Positions 8,271 to 21,600 of a stretch of 64,000 bases of DNA are shown here, piece after piece. Made by a program: the position numbers and the translations under genes. Location of the stretch: contig BDSI01000042.1 of the NCBI GenBank assembly GCA_003117195.1, positions 632,986 to 696,985 on the forward strand, in the 5' to 3' direction. Each line of letters starts with the position of its first letter. Position 1 is the stretch's first letter. The notes beneath the pieces are model-generated. The model was not told where the DNA came from, ran no database searches, and saw nothing but the letters and a program-made list of their open reading frames with translations. This stretch comes from Eudorina sp. 2006-703-Eu-15. Its lineage: Eukaryota; Chlorophyta; Chlorophyceae; Chlamydomonadales; Volvocaceae.

Positions 8271-9739
8271 CTGCGAAGCCCCAAAGCCGACTGCGACAGG
8301 GCTCCGACAAGGCTCCCGTTGCAATGTTCACCGTAGCCGCATTCCTCTCATACCATCGAACCACAGGGGGCTTAGGTGCTTCCCTCACGGGTGTAAGGGA
8401 ACGGCCCAATCTGAACGGCCGAACGGCCCAATCTGTGGGCCTGACATTTTTCGATCGTTTTCGGGAAGCGGACACTTCTGTCCGAGCCCGGCGTTCCGGC
8501 GCCAAAGGTATCTGGCAATTGCGGGCCGAACAATGCAACTTTTATACAGTAAGATCTTTGATGTTTACTTATGCAACTTATGGTCGATTTGAGAACAAAC
8601 GTCATTGCCCGTTGGCATGAATTAGGGCGAATGCCTGCTTGAGGTTGGCGAGGGCGAATGTGGCGATTGGTCGCGAATGTACGGCATGCGTTCTTTGTTT
8701 ATCACATAGCGAACGTTCTATCATGGTAAAAGGTATCTCCCTTGTACACTTAACTACCCGAACAGCCCAGATGAGCCCATCCGCAACCCAGCACTCGTTT
8801 TCGCGCTCAGCAGTGGTCATACGCACATGTTTACCGTCTTCCATTCGGTAAATATTGTGCGTCTTAAGTGAAGCTGCTCACATGTGAACAGATGGGATTA
8901 CTCGGACAAAGCGACACGGTAGGAGAGCATGCCGAAGTCGGCGCGAAGACAGAGCAGCAAAGAGATGGGGTATGTCGAGACCAGGGGGGGTAGAAAGCAG
9001 AATAACTGAGCATATCCTTATTTACTTTGTACTAATTAAGGCCTTTAATAATATTAAAAAATTACTTGGAGTGGCTCAGGGAATAATACGTACGGCTTCT
9101 CCAAAGTTTGGCGTACGGCAGCGGTCGGTCGGTCGGGGTCGGGGGCCTGGGAGGTTTCGGAGGACCCTTCTGAAACTTCTTCCATGTTGCGAGTTTTGAG
9201 CTGAAAATTAGATGAAACGATTCCTCTCATTGAACCCTAAACCCAGACACTTAACTTGGCCTCTGTGCACAACGCAACGGTCACGCCATGGCCACGCCGA
9301 TGAAGTATTTAATGCGGCGCGGAAAACCTGCGAGAACGTGCGTTTATTGCCCGCCTCCGGATGGGGATGGGCCGAGGGGGTGTGGCGCTACTGACGACAA
9401 GTTGCGATGCGTGCGTTCGCTCCTATATTAATTGGAATAAATAGAAAATGCATAAAGGAGCCAATAGGCGTTTTTCCGGTTCGATTTGGTGAAGATTTGA
9501 GGATGTACGGCAGACTTCTGCTCCGGAACCGTCGGTCGGTCGATTTGGGGGGTCCAAAAACAACTTCATAGGATGTGTTCAGGAAATAACTTCCCTAAAC
9601 CCCCCCCTGTCGGGACGTGTATTTAAAGAAAGTTATGCCGGAGGTGAATGTGGAAACCGGGTACACGGTCGCAACGTCCCGTCCGTGGTCCGTGGTGCAC
9701 CGGTGCCACCAACCAGCGCATACCACAACCAACCCGCAC
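8271..9739. other. Gene-free, locally AT-rich interval
   Basis: No coding sequence supported on either strand. About 8540-9060 and 9400-9560 are clearly richer in A/T than the rest of the window, for example the run around 9015-9065. Two similar segments, GTACGGCAG followed by repeats of GGTCGGTCGGTC, occur near 9113-9140 and 9505-9545 and may be remnants of a dispersed repeat. The interval includes the region downstream of the LRR gene's stop. Confidence 0.5.
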
Positions 9740-12700
9740 TCAGCGGTACGACACCTGCAGCCACGGCCGAGCCGCAGCCCATTCCCGCAGCGCCGCGTCC
9801 CTCCGCAGCCCCGCCGGCACCTCCAACCGCTGCAGGGCGCCCCACATCCCGTCTGCCGGCGTCGCCGAGGGTGCCACCGCGTCCACCTCATCCGCAGCCG
9901 CCTGACGCACCCCCTGCGGCTCCATGACGCCGTCACTCCCCTGCCCTCCAGGCCCCCGCGCGCGCCGCGTTGCACCCGTGTCCTCCATCCGCAGCTGTGG
10001 TGCCGGCACTGCGCCCGCCGACAGGACCTTGGAGAGCACCGCAGCGCCTCCACCGCCGCCGCTTCCGCGCGATGCGGCGCCGCCGTCGCAGCCCCCGAAA
10101 GAGTCCAGGTCGCGCGGCCACGACCTCAGCTGCGCGAGTGAGGTTGAGGTCGCGGCGGCGGAGGGGGTGGCGGATGGCACTTGGAGGGTGCGCAGGTCGG
10201 GGCAGCAGCGCGCCGCCGCGCACAGGCCGGCGGCGTCCAGCGCAGCCACCAGCTCCCGCAGGTGGGGGCAGCGCTGCAGCAGTGCAGCCAGCGGCGGACC
10301 GCGCACCTTCGGACAGCTGCCCAGACCCAGGGACAGCAGCTGCAACGGCGGCGGCAGCGGAGGAGGAATGGGTCGGCAGCGAGTCGAGGGCCCTGGAGCT
10401 GCGGCCAAGGCTGGGGCTTGCAAGGGAGCTCTGCGGTGGGGGCTGTGCGGCTGCTGTTCAGACGTCGTTGCCGGCGTCCGGTCCTGCTCGTGACGGTGCG
10501 TGTCCGCGGCTGGTGTCGCATCCGACGCCATCAAGAATCGACCCGACAGGGCGGGGCATCCCGACAGGTCCACATGGAGCAGACTGCCCCGGCGTGGAGC
10601 GTCCCCAGAAGTCACCAGGTCTAGTGGCGACCCCTGGGTCGGTGACGTCACCGCCGCTGCACTCTGAGGACTTGACGCCTGCGCGCCGCGCACCGCCGGC
10701 CCTCCTGTACTCGCCGCTGGGGCCGCCGCCGATTCCTCCCCGACCTCCGCCTCCGCAAGCCGCAGCGCCAGGGCAAGCGTGGCGTCGGTGATCCCCGGCG
10801 AGCCGGTCAGGGCGAACCGCCGCAGCAGCCCGCACCCGTGAAGCACCGCGCACGCGCCCGCGTCCGTCACCGCCCCGGCCCCTCGCACCCGCAGCGCGCG
10901 CAGCAGCGGGCAGCAGGTGGGCAATTGCGACAGGAGCGCGTCTGAGACGGAACCCCCCGGGGCAGCGGCCCCTGCGCTGGCCACCGCCCCGGACCCGGGC
11001 GGGGAGGAGAGGTCCAGGGCCTGTAAGGCCCAAAGGGCGTTGCCCGCCAAGCCCCCAGGGACCGGGGCTGCTGGTGTCGGCGCCGGTGCTGAAGTCGCTG
11101 ACGTGGCGGCGGCGACGCCGTCATGGGGCCCCAGCAGCCAAGTGAGCACGGCGTCGTTCGACATCGCTCCAGGGAGGTTGACCTTCAGCAGGCTGCGGGC
11201 GCGGGAGTTGGCGCCGCTTCGCCGCTGCGCGGTAGCAGCAACGACCGCAGTGTCAGCTGCTGCGCGGATGGCGGCTGCGGTGGTGTCCGGCGCCGGTGTC
11301 CGTCCGCTGCTGCTGCCGGGGCCGCCCTCGCGTCCGAGCGCCGCACCGCGGATGTCGTCGCACTGCGTCCGGCCGGGGCGCACAGCGCTGCACCCCAGCG
11401 CTGCACCGGACAGCTGCGGGCAGCCGGACAGCTTGAGCACCTGCAGGCCCGGGCAGCGCTCCAGCGCCTGCAGCGTGGATGTCCACCCCGGCGTGAGGGG
11501 TGTCCAGTCGCGAGTGAGGGCAGAGGCGCGGTGAGTGACAGTTGGGGAGGGCGAAACGCGCGCCGCCGTTGGGTACAAGGCAACCTGGTGTCCCCCTGCA
11601 TGTCCCAGTGGCAGTGACGCGTCTGAGGTTCAGGTGCAGCGATGAGATGGCCCGCTGACGATACGGCGGCTGGACGTCCGCATAATCCCGACTGGCCTGA
11701 GCACCCGACTGACCCAAGGTGGCGTCATTGGTTACCATTACCGCGTCATCACCATTAATACTCCCCTCATGAAAATTGGAACACAGCAGCGGCTCTACCA
11801 GAAACCCAGATCCGCTCTTGACCTCCGCACGTCCGCAGGTCTAAAAGCTCATACCCCCCTTCACCCTGACCCAACCGCGACCCCCAGACCCCGCCCCATC
11901 TCCCCACCTGCAGCACCCCCAGGTCCGAAGCTCCCCGGCAGCCGCTCAGCTCGAGCCGCGTCAGTCCGTTCGCCACCGACCGCAGCACTGCCTCACCCGC
12001 CTCCGTACCACCCAGCCGGAGGCTCCGCAGACCGCTGCCTCCGCTGCCGCCTCCTGCCCCTGCTCCTCCTCGTCCGAGCACGACCTGATGAGCCGCATCA
12101 CCGGTGGCCTGATACGTCCAGGGAGGATCCCCGGACAGCCCAGGCCCTGTACGGGGTTGCTGAGGCGGCTCAGTCAGGGACTGCCGGTGCTGTGGGGGTG
12201 GCGGCCGTGGCTGCAGCTCCCCTAGGAGGGCCGCCAGCCCCCGGTCCGTGACACCCCCCCGGCGGATCCGCTTGCTGTCGCCGTGGATGCTGGCGCAGCC
12301 CGGGGATGTGGCGCCCTCGGTGCGCGTCGGTCTTCGGAAGGCGGAGCCGGGCTCCCTGGAGCGGTGCGTCCCTGTGGTGGGCGGCACAAGAGGGCCCGGT
12401 GACGCGGTGAGAAAAGAGGGGAAGAGGTCGTCGTCGCGGTTCCGAGAGGACGGTGACATCGGGAGGGCACTTGTCGGGGTCGGGGTTGGGAATGGGTAAG
12501 TGTGACGCGGACGGGTGTGTCTGGGGTGCTGCCGCGCCCTTCGCACAAACATGCATGCTGCCTAGGCAACCGACGAACACACACATACACATAGGGGCTT
12601 CTTGTTAGACACACGCATATACACATATACATGTACACATATACGATATCTCTAGTTCGATTCACGCTTGCATCGCACACCGGTGGTGGCGCAGTCGTTT

Positions 12701-15700
12701 TAGTTTGCTTGCCGCTTGCAATTTTCGCCGACTCTTTGGTCAGTATATTGCGGGTTGCATGGTACTTTTCATTTGGGCTGGGTGGTTCGGGTGGGTCTCT
12801 CGCTGAACACACATACACACATGTAATTCGGTTCGGCCTTGTTGCTGTTTTCATGTTTTCCAACTCACAGGTTAATAGGGCAAGTATATTGGTCCTTGGT
12901 TTGGGTCGGGCGGGTCTCTTCTCTAAACACACGTACTGTACAAGATACGAACCAACACATATGCACACGATGGAGGCCTGCCCCTTCCCTGCCCTCCCCG
13001 TGCTGGTCCCACCCCGCCGACCCACCTGACCCCTGGCTACAGTCGGTCAGGTCCAGGGAGGCCAGTGCGGTCAGGAGCCCCAGGTGGGCCAGACCCTCGT
13101 CGGAGAGGCGCCCACAGCCCGCAAGGGACAAGTACGACAGCCGGGCGCAGCAAGTGGCCAGGCGCGCAGCTGCCATGTCGGAGAACTTTGCGGCGCCGGA
13201 GGCCCGACACCCGGGTTGAGGAGGATTAAGAAGACAAGGGTGCAGGTAAGGTGGTGCAGGTAAGGTGGTGCAGGAGCAGGCGCGAGGCGCGGTGGACACT
13301 GATGGGTATCAGAAGCACTGTGTGGGGAACGCGGGGCTGCAGACGAATCGAGATCAAACAGACCAGCCCCCGGCCACGAGGCCAGCCCGCATGACCGCAT
13401 GACGCGATATGCAGGATGCGAATGAACCCTGAACATTCGCACGATGGGAATGAGTACCGGCAATGCCACGGCCTGTTGTGCTTACACCAGGTTACGAACG
13501 ACCCATGGGTCAAAACGCTCCCCACGCCACCCGAGCCCCCTTGCCTGCGCTGTGCCCGACAGGTCCAGGGAGGTAAGGCCCTCCAGTGCGGCCGCGCCGC
13601 CGCCGGGTCCCGCCGGATCGAACAAGTCCTCCACCAAACCCGCCCGACCCAGATCCGTGGGACCCAGTGGGAGCGGGGCCGGTGGGGCAGCGGCAGCAGC
13701 AGGACACGTCCCTGCCGTCTGCCGCTGCCGCGGTGGCTGCTGCAGTGGCTCCGGCGCCCCGACGTGCCACCGGCCCCCGACCGCACCCATTGCCTCCGCT
13801 GTGCGGCTGTAGCCGTCACCGTCAACTCCAGCGGCTGCGGTTGCTGCTACTGCTGCGGCTCCTGCAGCGCCGGCGGCGGCGGCGGCGGCGGCCCGCTCCT
13901 TGAGGTTCGCAACCTGGTCCGCCGCTTGGTCCACCAGTTGCCTGATCAGGTCCTCCCCCAGCACCGCCTCCGGCTCCTCGTCCCACGGCCCCAGACCCGC
14001 GGCGTGCAGCGTCCGAAAGCCCGACACCTGCCAGCGTACCTCACGCTCGACGCGGGAGGACTCTCCCCCCGCTCCCCGGGGGACAGAATAAGACGCCGTG
14101 ACCCAGAGGGGTGTTGCCCCCGCGGGGGCGTCGCCACCGTTACCTGTGCCACGGCCGCCACCCACCGCACCCGCACCACCGACCCACGGGCCGGACGACT
14201 CGACCGGCCCACTGACGGCGCCGTCGCTTGCTGCCGTCACTGCCGGCGGAGCCTGGGCAGCGGCCAGCGATGCCAGCTGCGCGGCCCGGATGCGCATCGC
14301 CGCCAGGATGCTACAGCCTTGCACTTGACGGCAGTAGCTGACCCGCAGGTGTGCCAGCGCTGGGCAGGCGGCCGCCAGCCGGGGCGGCACCTCCGCCGAA
14401 ATGGAAGTGGACGACAGCGACAGCGAAGTCAGGGTGCGGCTGTGAGGGCGGCGCGCGGCAGCGGGGAGGGACCGGCGCACCGTTGGCAGCTGCCGGCGGT
14501 TCCGTTCGGCGCACCCACAGGAGGGGGCGGTTCATGTGGAGCCGGTTTCGGAGCACCCACGGGCAGGTCCGAGCGACCCTTGGGGCCGCACACATGTACA
14601 GGCACCCCATGAACCGGCCCCCAGTGCAGCATATCCTCTGCGACCTCTTGCACCCTCGGAATCCGAGATGGCCGCCAAAGACCGCAAAGATGGGATCCCC
14701 GCAGCCGCCAGAGCTACGTCGTCTCTTTTGTTTGCCGCCCTCCAGCCTCCACCCGTACACGACGGTGACGGTTACAGTGTGAGCATGACATGATCCGCCG
14801 GGATGGAGCAGCCGGCTGGAAGCCTCTACACGTCACTCTTACGGGCCCCCGACCCCCCGGACCCCGTTCCCGACATCTCATTCCCGCTCTCGCCTGCAAG
14901 GCCACGCGGCCTGGCTCCGCACCACGTCCGCGCCTCCCTCCGCGCTGTCCCCTCCCTCCGTGGGTCCCCACAGGTGCTGCAGGTCCTGATCCCCGAGGCC
15001 GGGGATGGCTGAAACGTCCAGCTCTGTCAGCTCTGGCGTGCAGCGCAGGAGAGCGGGGATCTGCCACGGGGGAGCCCGGGAGCCGGAAGAGCTGGGTCCG
15101 GGTCCGGTTCCGGAGCTGGGGCTAGCGCTGGAGGGTGTGTCCAGGCGTGGCTCCCGGGGATCAGAGGCCGAAGGGCCGCCATCTCCCATAAGCCCAACTG
15201 TGGCGGAAGTCCCCCGGGGGACCACGGCTGCGGCGACCCGCCAGCAGCCCGCCAGTCGCAGCACCCTGCAGTGGCCCCCCGGAGGGCCCCCAGGGGCGAG
15301 AGGGGATGTGGCGAGGGGGGTTGCGGCTTTCGGGTGAGGCAGCCGGGTGGCGGAAACATCCGTGCTGTACATTCTCCTGGACCGATGTTTCTTTTGCCCC
15401 GCGGACACCACAAGGTTGGCAAGGGGGGCAAGGAACCCGATCAGGACGTGACGTGGAGCCGAGCGCACCTGAGGCGGCCGCAGGCATGCAGCGGCGACAG
15501 GTCCGAAACCTGCAAGACGTGACCCATGGATCGGCCTTTCAGTCCTCTCACCCATGTGGGGATACAGGTGGTCAACCCCCTCCCCCTGTGCGTGGGCGTG
15601 GTTCACTGGTATGCGTCCGAGAAGCAACTCTCGCATACAACAGCCGAAGATCCTCCGCATCGTACCTGTCACCGATACAGGCAACACCACCAGGAACAGA

Positions 15701-16590
15701 GCCCTCCGTAACCTTGACTCCTGCAAAACGCGGCAGCTCCCTCCCTCCTCCCCTTTACCTGGCAGCAGTCGGACAGATCCAGGGAGGTGAGGGTCCGTGA
15801 CAGCAGCGCCCCGATCGCCGCCACCGACCGGTTCCGGAGCAACTGGCAGGCGGACACATCCAGCGCCTCCAGGTGGCGGCAGTACGGCAGCAGCGTCTCG
15901 ATGTCCTCGTCACTGTGCCGGGGACATGCGTGAACATGTCGTCAGGGGGGCGGGGGAGGGGGGAAGGGTTGGTGGTGGCATGAGGCATTACATGGGCAGA
16001 CGGCCCCCAGGGGTGTGCTGGCTCGGTGTGATTGGCTCCCCGCCGTGCTTTTGCGGGCGACAGTTTATTATTGTTGTCGCTGTTAGTTCCTCGTACCTTA
16101 ATTGGAAGAGGACGAACCCCTAAAGGGGATCCGTATGCCAATCTGCACACCAATCTGCACACATCACTGTCGGGGGAGACCCGTTTCTATCATCTGGGCC
16201 CAGCCTGTAGGACACGCACCAGGTGCGGAAGCAGCCGTGCAGCCCCAGGGAACGAAGCGCCGCACCCGGGTTGAGTACTGATGGAGCCCAAGGAAGCGGC
16301 GCAGCTGGAGCGGCAAGGGAGGCGTTCGCGCTGCATGCTGCCGTGGGCTGTGTGTAGTGATGCGGCGGAGGAAGAGGATCCGCAAGAGGATCCGCCTGCG
16401 TCCGCGGGGGGCTCGATATTCCCTGCTGCGGGGACGTCCGTCGCTCAGCCTCATCAACCTCTTCCGCCACCCACGTCTCCGTCAAGCAGCGTGTCAGGCT
16501 GCCCGCAGTCAGCCGGCAACAACCTGACAGCTGCATCTGGGTTGTGAGGGCCGCCACGTCGGCTGTCCATAGGGCCCTGTAGCGCAGGTT
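9740..16590 (-). CDS. Leucine-rich-repeat protein, AMN1/FBXL-type (multi-exon)
   Basis: Reconstructed exons (minus strand): about 16590-16220, 15912-15759, about 15340-14972, 14439-13545, 13185-13031, 12274-11908, 11467-9740 (stop). Joining them gives cysteine-containing LRRs of 26 residues typical of F-box/AMN1 proteins: LRSLGLHGC, LEALDVSAC, LTSLDLSDC, LTELDVSAI, LTSLSLSSTSI, LAHLRVSYC, LTSLDLSGTAQ, LSYLSLAGC, LASLDLTDC, LTRLELSGC, LQVLKLSGC. The 26-residue spacing is kept exactly across the junctions 16220/15912, 14972/14439, 13545/13185 and 11908/11467, which supports those splice sites. The intron starting at 13544 has a GC donor (CAG|GCAAGG). Repeats are separated by long Ala/Gly/Pro-rich loops. 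No F-box is visible; one could lie upstream. Likely a protein-protein interaction scaffold or ubiquitin-ligase adaptor; function not established. The 15759-to-15340 junction is unresolved and the 5' end is uncertain. Confidence 0.7.
13544..13545 (-). other. GC-AG intron donor in the LRR gene
   Basis: The exon ends ...GGCACAGCGCAG at 13545 and the intron begins GCAAGG. The acceptor at 13186-13187 restores an exact 26-residue LRR (LTSLDLSGTAQ then FSDMAAARL). Confidence 0.6.
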
Positions 16591-16599
16591 CGGAAGGAG

Positions 16600-18656
16600 G
16601 GAGAGTTGTTTCGGGCGATGTCAGGGAGCTGGACGAAGGGGGACAACCTGCCCAGTTTAATGTGTGGCCCTGGACGAATAACATTACGGGACGACGAAAC
16701 ACAAGATAAATCCTCACCAGGTTTATTGCCAGCGCTTCCGGGCGTCGCTAAGGAGTTGGATGGACCTCACCGCAAGGCGCACGCAGTCAAAGCTCCCTGC
16801 CGCGCCACTCCGGACAGCAACGCCAGTTTTATTTCAGTTGGCGCAAAATGTGTTATTCGATTAGCCAGTACAGGTGCAAGGCCATGGCACCAACCATCCG
16901 GGTCCGTTCCGGCAACCGCTGCGAGCTGTCGCGACACTGCCGCGAGAGCAATCTCTTGTAACCTCAGGCAATTCATGATTTGGACAAGTGTATGCTCCGT
17001 ATTATGAATTCGAACGGTTGAAGCTATGAATTAAAGCCGCGTAATACAATGTTAGTCATACCGTCGTGCAATGGCAGTTTGACGCTTGGATCAGCCAGAA
17101 CTGCTGCATACCGCGCCAAAATCGTTTGGAATAGGGTTGGGTTGATTCCATGTTGATGTGGCCCTGGTCATATTGCAATAGCATTTGGCCACGCAGATAA
17201 GGGATGACAAGAGACTGCTAATTCGACATGGGGCACCGACGAATTTCCGAACCTCTGCACTGTCTGCGTGGCAGTCCAGCGCACCAAGTTCATCCACTGC
17301 CCTCAGCCTGACATTCGAGAAAGCTGCTCTCCACGCCAACGGCAAATGGTGGCAGGGGGCCATGTGGCTTCCCGGATGCCATCCGTCACACAAACCCCCG
17401 CGCCCGCGCCCGTCAACAACACCCAACAGTTTGTGGCCACCAGCATGGCCATTAGGATTCCAGCGTACTCATCGCACCATTTACTTGAGGGCCCACGCAC
17501 GTCACTGGGGTCAAGTTTGGTTTGTTCCTCGACAAGGCCCCCGGGGGGGTGAGGTCGTCCAACCTCAGGACCTCCGCCACTGCATGTGCCAACCGGAGGC
17601 GAAAGAAAGACGTCGTGGAAACGTCGGCCTCGGATGAGTGACCCGTCACCCACCCACACGTTGCACCGTTCGCCGCAGCCACAGGCAAGGCAAGCAGCAC
17701 ACCAAACAGGCAAGAATACTTTGGTCGTCCATGAAGCATGCACTGCAGCTCGTCGGTCGGGTCGAGTTTGGATTGCCCCCGCGCCGCTCGATCCGGAAGT
17801 GCACCACGGTTCCGGACAAGCGAGGGAACTGCCCCCTCCCCCTCCCCATTCCCCCGGTAAGCCCGTCAGTGCACTGACGGGCCAATCAGGACAGCGACGC
17901 CGCAACAACCCCCCGCCAAATGGATGAAGTAAGCCCTCCCGGCAGTGCCCTCCGCTACCCCGGACTTGGGGCAGTCCTGGAGCCCCTCGGCGGATGGTGT
18001 GCCCAGCCAGAGGGCGCCACAGGCTGGCCTACCGGGGCACAAAGGATGTCATGGGTCACGCACTAGGTCACAACGCTGATATGTACGACCGATGAAACCA
18101 AAACCCCCGTGTGGTTCGTCCTTCAGTCCCGAGCGTGAAACCCCACCAAGTGTGTAGAGGCCGCAGGTCGTCAACAAGACTCAACAGAGAGTTTGTCCGC
18201 CACGTTTGCCCCACCACCTGCACCCCGCAGCACTTGCATCACCACTACCACGACCGCAGTCCAGCGCACCTCCCGTCGTAGATACCCCACGGGCCCAGGA
18301 GGCCCGACTGCACACACCCTTACTGCCGAGCCGCTTCGTCGCAGCTGCCCGCATGCACGCATCCCCCCCCTAAACCCAACCCCAACCCCAACCCCTGACG
18401 CCCTGTCAAACCCACAGGACCCCCTCGCGCACAAACCCATCGCGAACACGATTGCACATGCGGCCGAACAGCCCCGTGCCCACAGCGGCCCCAAACACTG
18501 ACCCCTTCCCATGAGCCGCCCTACCACGTTGCCTTACTGCCCTTCCCCTTGGGGCAGGCGGGCGGGCGGGGGCCCCTTGCACCTTGCTACCACCCCAGCG
18601 GGCCGTGCTCGATCTCCCCCTCACATTCCCCCTCACCCTCACCCTGCCTGTCCCCC
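16600..18656. other. Intergenic interval, no supported gene
   Basis: Lies between the 5' end of the LRR gene and the 3' end of the dynein gene, both on the minus strand. Several overlapping open frames exist near 17190-17930 on both strands, but none shows recognisable domains or splice-linked continuity. Any further 5' exon and the promoter of the LRR gene should lie here, as should the dynein 3' UTR. Confidence 0.4.
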
Positions 18657-21600
18657 TCACTCCGAGAGCGAGCAGAGCATGCACACGCCCCTCAGCACCC
18701 AGTGCCACTGCGGCAGGTCGCTGGGCATCCGGATCATCATCAGGAAGTTGGTGGAGTGGCCGGTGGTGGCCAGCACGCCCTTGCGCTCCGCGGTGCGGTA
18801 CACCGGGCAGTCGTAGCCGGGGTCGCTGGAGAACTGGTCGGTGGGGCGGGGCTGCAGCCAGATGACAGGGGCGCTCTCGAACAGCACCTGGGGCAGAAGG
18901 CGGAAGGGGGGAGGCCGTGCAGGCGGAGGAGGTTGGGGGGCCAGGCGGAGGCGGAGGCGTTATCAAATACTGAATTCGCCCATCCATCAGTCAGTCCGTC
19001 AGTCGGTCGTTCCCGCGTGTCAGTGCGCAAACCCGCATTTGTTGTAGGTCGGCGCCCACAGTCCCCACCTTGGGCCTGCTCTCGCACAGCCGGTGGTTGA
19101 GGGAGTCCCAGCCGCAGCCCTCCAGGAACAGCCCGTGCACGTAGACGCCGTCCTCGGGCGGCTGGTCGTAGGCGGAGGGGTCGGTGCCCATCATCACGAA
19201 ATCGAAGCCCACGATGTCGATGGGCAGCTTGTGCTTACGGGCGTAATTCTGCGAGGCAGGCAGGGGAGAGAGGGACGCACCAGGGGGGGGGGCCGGGGGA
19301 CAGGGCACGCGTGTGTGCATGGCGTGTCCATTCTCCATTGTTTGGCGGCTGCGACATGCATCTGAGCTGTAATATCCTTTCCCACCCGGATGGACGCGAT
19401 GGGCTGGGGCGGGCGCCCCAGGAGATAGAGGTGCCTCGACGAGCGGGGATGTGCTGTCACGCCACAGGACAGCCAACACCAACCGCCAAGCTCTTTAAGC
19501 GAAAAAGCGCGTGTTGGAGCTGCCATGCAGCAGAGCGCGCGCCCTCTGCGCCCCCCCCCACCGACGTCCCCACAGCCAGATCACTCCACCCGGAGAGCCG
19601 CAGCGAGCGCGCTCCCGAGCGTCCCCCTGCTCGGGCCCCCCCTGGACATCCCCTTCCTTCCTCTCCGCCTTCTCCTCCCTCCCCACGCCTCCTTCCACGC
19701 CTCGCACCTGCAGCGCCGCGGTTGTGAAGGAGGGCGTGAAGAAGAAGCCCGACAGCCAGAACACCGCGGGGGGCCCGACCTCGAACCAGGACTGGAGCAT
19801 CTCCAGGCGGGCCAGCAGGTCGGTGATGTAGGAGGCGAGGGGCTTGAGCGAGGGGAAGGACTTGCCCTTCCACAGCGCAGGGACCTGACCCAGGGCCATG
19901 GACCTGCGAACCACCGGAACACCGCATCGCACACGGCACCCAGCGCCGGGCATCACATCTCAACAGGGGGAGGAGTGGAAGTGCGGTTAGGAGGAGAGGT
20001 CGGGCGGTGTTGAGAAAGAGGAATCATCAACTGAACCTGGTGGACTCGACCCCATCTATCCCAGCCGCCCGAGGGCCGCGGAGAGCAGCGGATCGAGGGT
20101 GGAGGGACCGAGGGCGGGTCGCTGGGGGGGGCCGGGCCGACGGAGGTACCCCTGGCGCGCCTTCCTGCGGGGCCGCTGTGCACACAACGGACCTACACGT
20201 ATTAAGCCCCCCTCGAGTAATAGGCCTCCCCCCCCCGGGATTTCATTTCAAAATTTCAATCCCCCGATACACACCCACACAACCACATCAGCAGTCCGCG
20301 GGAAAGCACACGACTTGTCCACCAGCCAACCAAGCTGGCCCGGCCCCCCTCTCGCTCTCCCTCTCCTTTCCTTCTATCTCTCTTCCCTCTCCCTCACTCT
20401 CTCTCTCCCCTGTCCTTACTTCCCTACCTCCCACCCCTACCTCCCACCCCTGCCCCCCTTCCCCCCGGGCCCACCTCCCCTCCCCTCCCCTCCCCTCCCC
20501 CCACCTGAGCACCGTGTCCAGCTCCGAGCTGAGCACCTGCAGTCCGGACAGCGCCTTGCCCAGGTTGATGAGGGAGGAGCGGATGATGGCCAGCAGCCGG
20601 TTGTAGCGGAGCATCTCCTGACACAACACCTGGGGGGGAGGGAGGGAAAGGGGGGGCAGGAGGGAAGGGAGGACATGGGAAGGGTGGGTGGGTGTGGTGG
20701 TGACCAGGAAAGAGGACACAGACTCGAGCCCAATGGCCCGACTCGGTGACGACGGACCGGATCCACTGCGCAGCTCAAAACTGCCACCAAGCCAACACCC
20801 CGCACTACCCCCGAACAAGCAGCCGCGAGCTCCCAGCGGCTGCACCTTGGCGCCGTTGGCCACTACCGAGGTGGCCCTCGCCTCCGCACCGCCGCCCGCC
20901 CTGCGCCCACACCGCCCCAGCTTGCTCTTTGACGTCCCTGGAACACCCTCCCTACCCCTCCCGTTCCCCCTGGCTTCCTCCCCTTTCCTCCCTCTCAGCC
21001 CCTCCCTCCTCCTCCGCCTCACCTGGTTGAGCGACTGCTCGTACCGCACCGGGTACTTGGCCTGCGCCTTCTCCACATCGAAGTTGGGCGGCAGGCGCTT
21101 GAGGATGTCCTGCACCATGGCCGCCACGATGTCCTCCTCGCTGCCGCCCCCTCCGCCGGCCCCTCCGCCCCGGCCGCCCCCTCCGCCCCCTCCGCCAGTC
21201 AGCACCAGCGTGTCCAGCAGCAGCGACGTCTCCTGCAGGTCCTTGGTGATGTCCGCGTTCTCGTGCAGACCGAAGGCCTCGGGGGAGGGGAAGACGGGCA
21301 GGGTGGAGATGTAGGCCAGGTAGGAGGCGTGGGGGCCCTCGGGGGGGATGTAGTACGTGCCTGCGCACATAGCCGGGGGGCGGGGAGGGGTGGGAGAAAC
21401 GCAGGACGGAGGCCACCAAGTACACAATTAGGTTGGTAGGTACAGCGACACAAGAACGAATTGACATCCGCCAGATATAATGCGACGGGCCCCTCTGCCG
21501 GATCCTCCGAAACCAATGTTCGTTGGAAGCCCTTCTTCGCCCGACCAGTTGGAGTAACGCCAAGCTCGCCTCCCGGCACATTTGCTCCCATTCCCGCATA

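Noticed and set aside
9225..9245. Telomere-like AACCCTAAACCC
   Set aside because: A single short match, not a tandem array; volvocine telomeres are longer TTTTAGGG-type arrays.
9970..10791. Plus-strand open frames opposite the last LRR exon
   Set aside because: Shadows of a GC-rich coding exon; the minus strand has the LRR periodicity.
12222..13025. Long minus-strand open frame between LRR exons
   Set aside because: It spans an intron containing CA-rich dispersed repeats; only the part below 12274 matches the LRR pattern.
17303..17908. 201-residue minus-strand open frame
   Set aside because: No recognisable domain, mixed composition, and competing frames on both strands of similar length in GC-rich DNA.
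18368..18400. CCCCAA-type repeat resembling telomeric DNA
   Set aside because: Only three to four units of CCCCAA, wrong unit for this lineage, and internal to the sequence.
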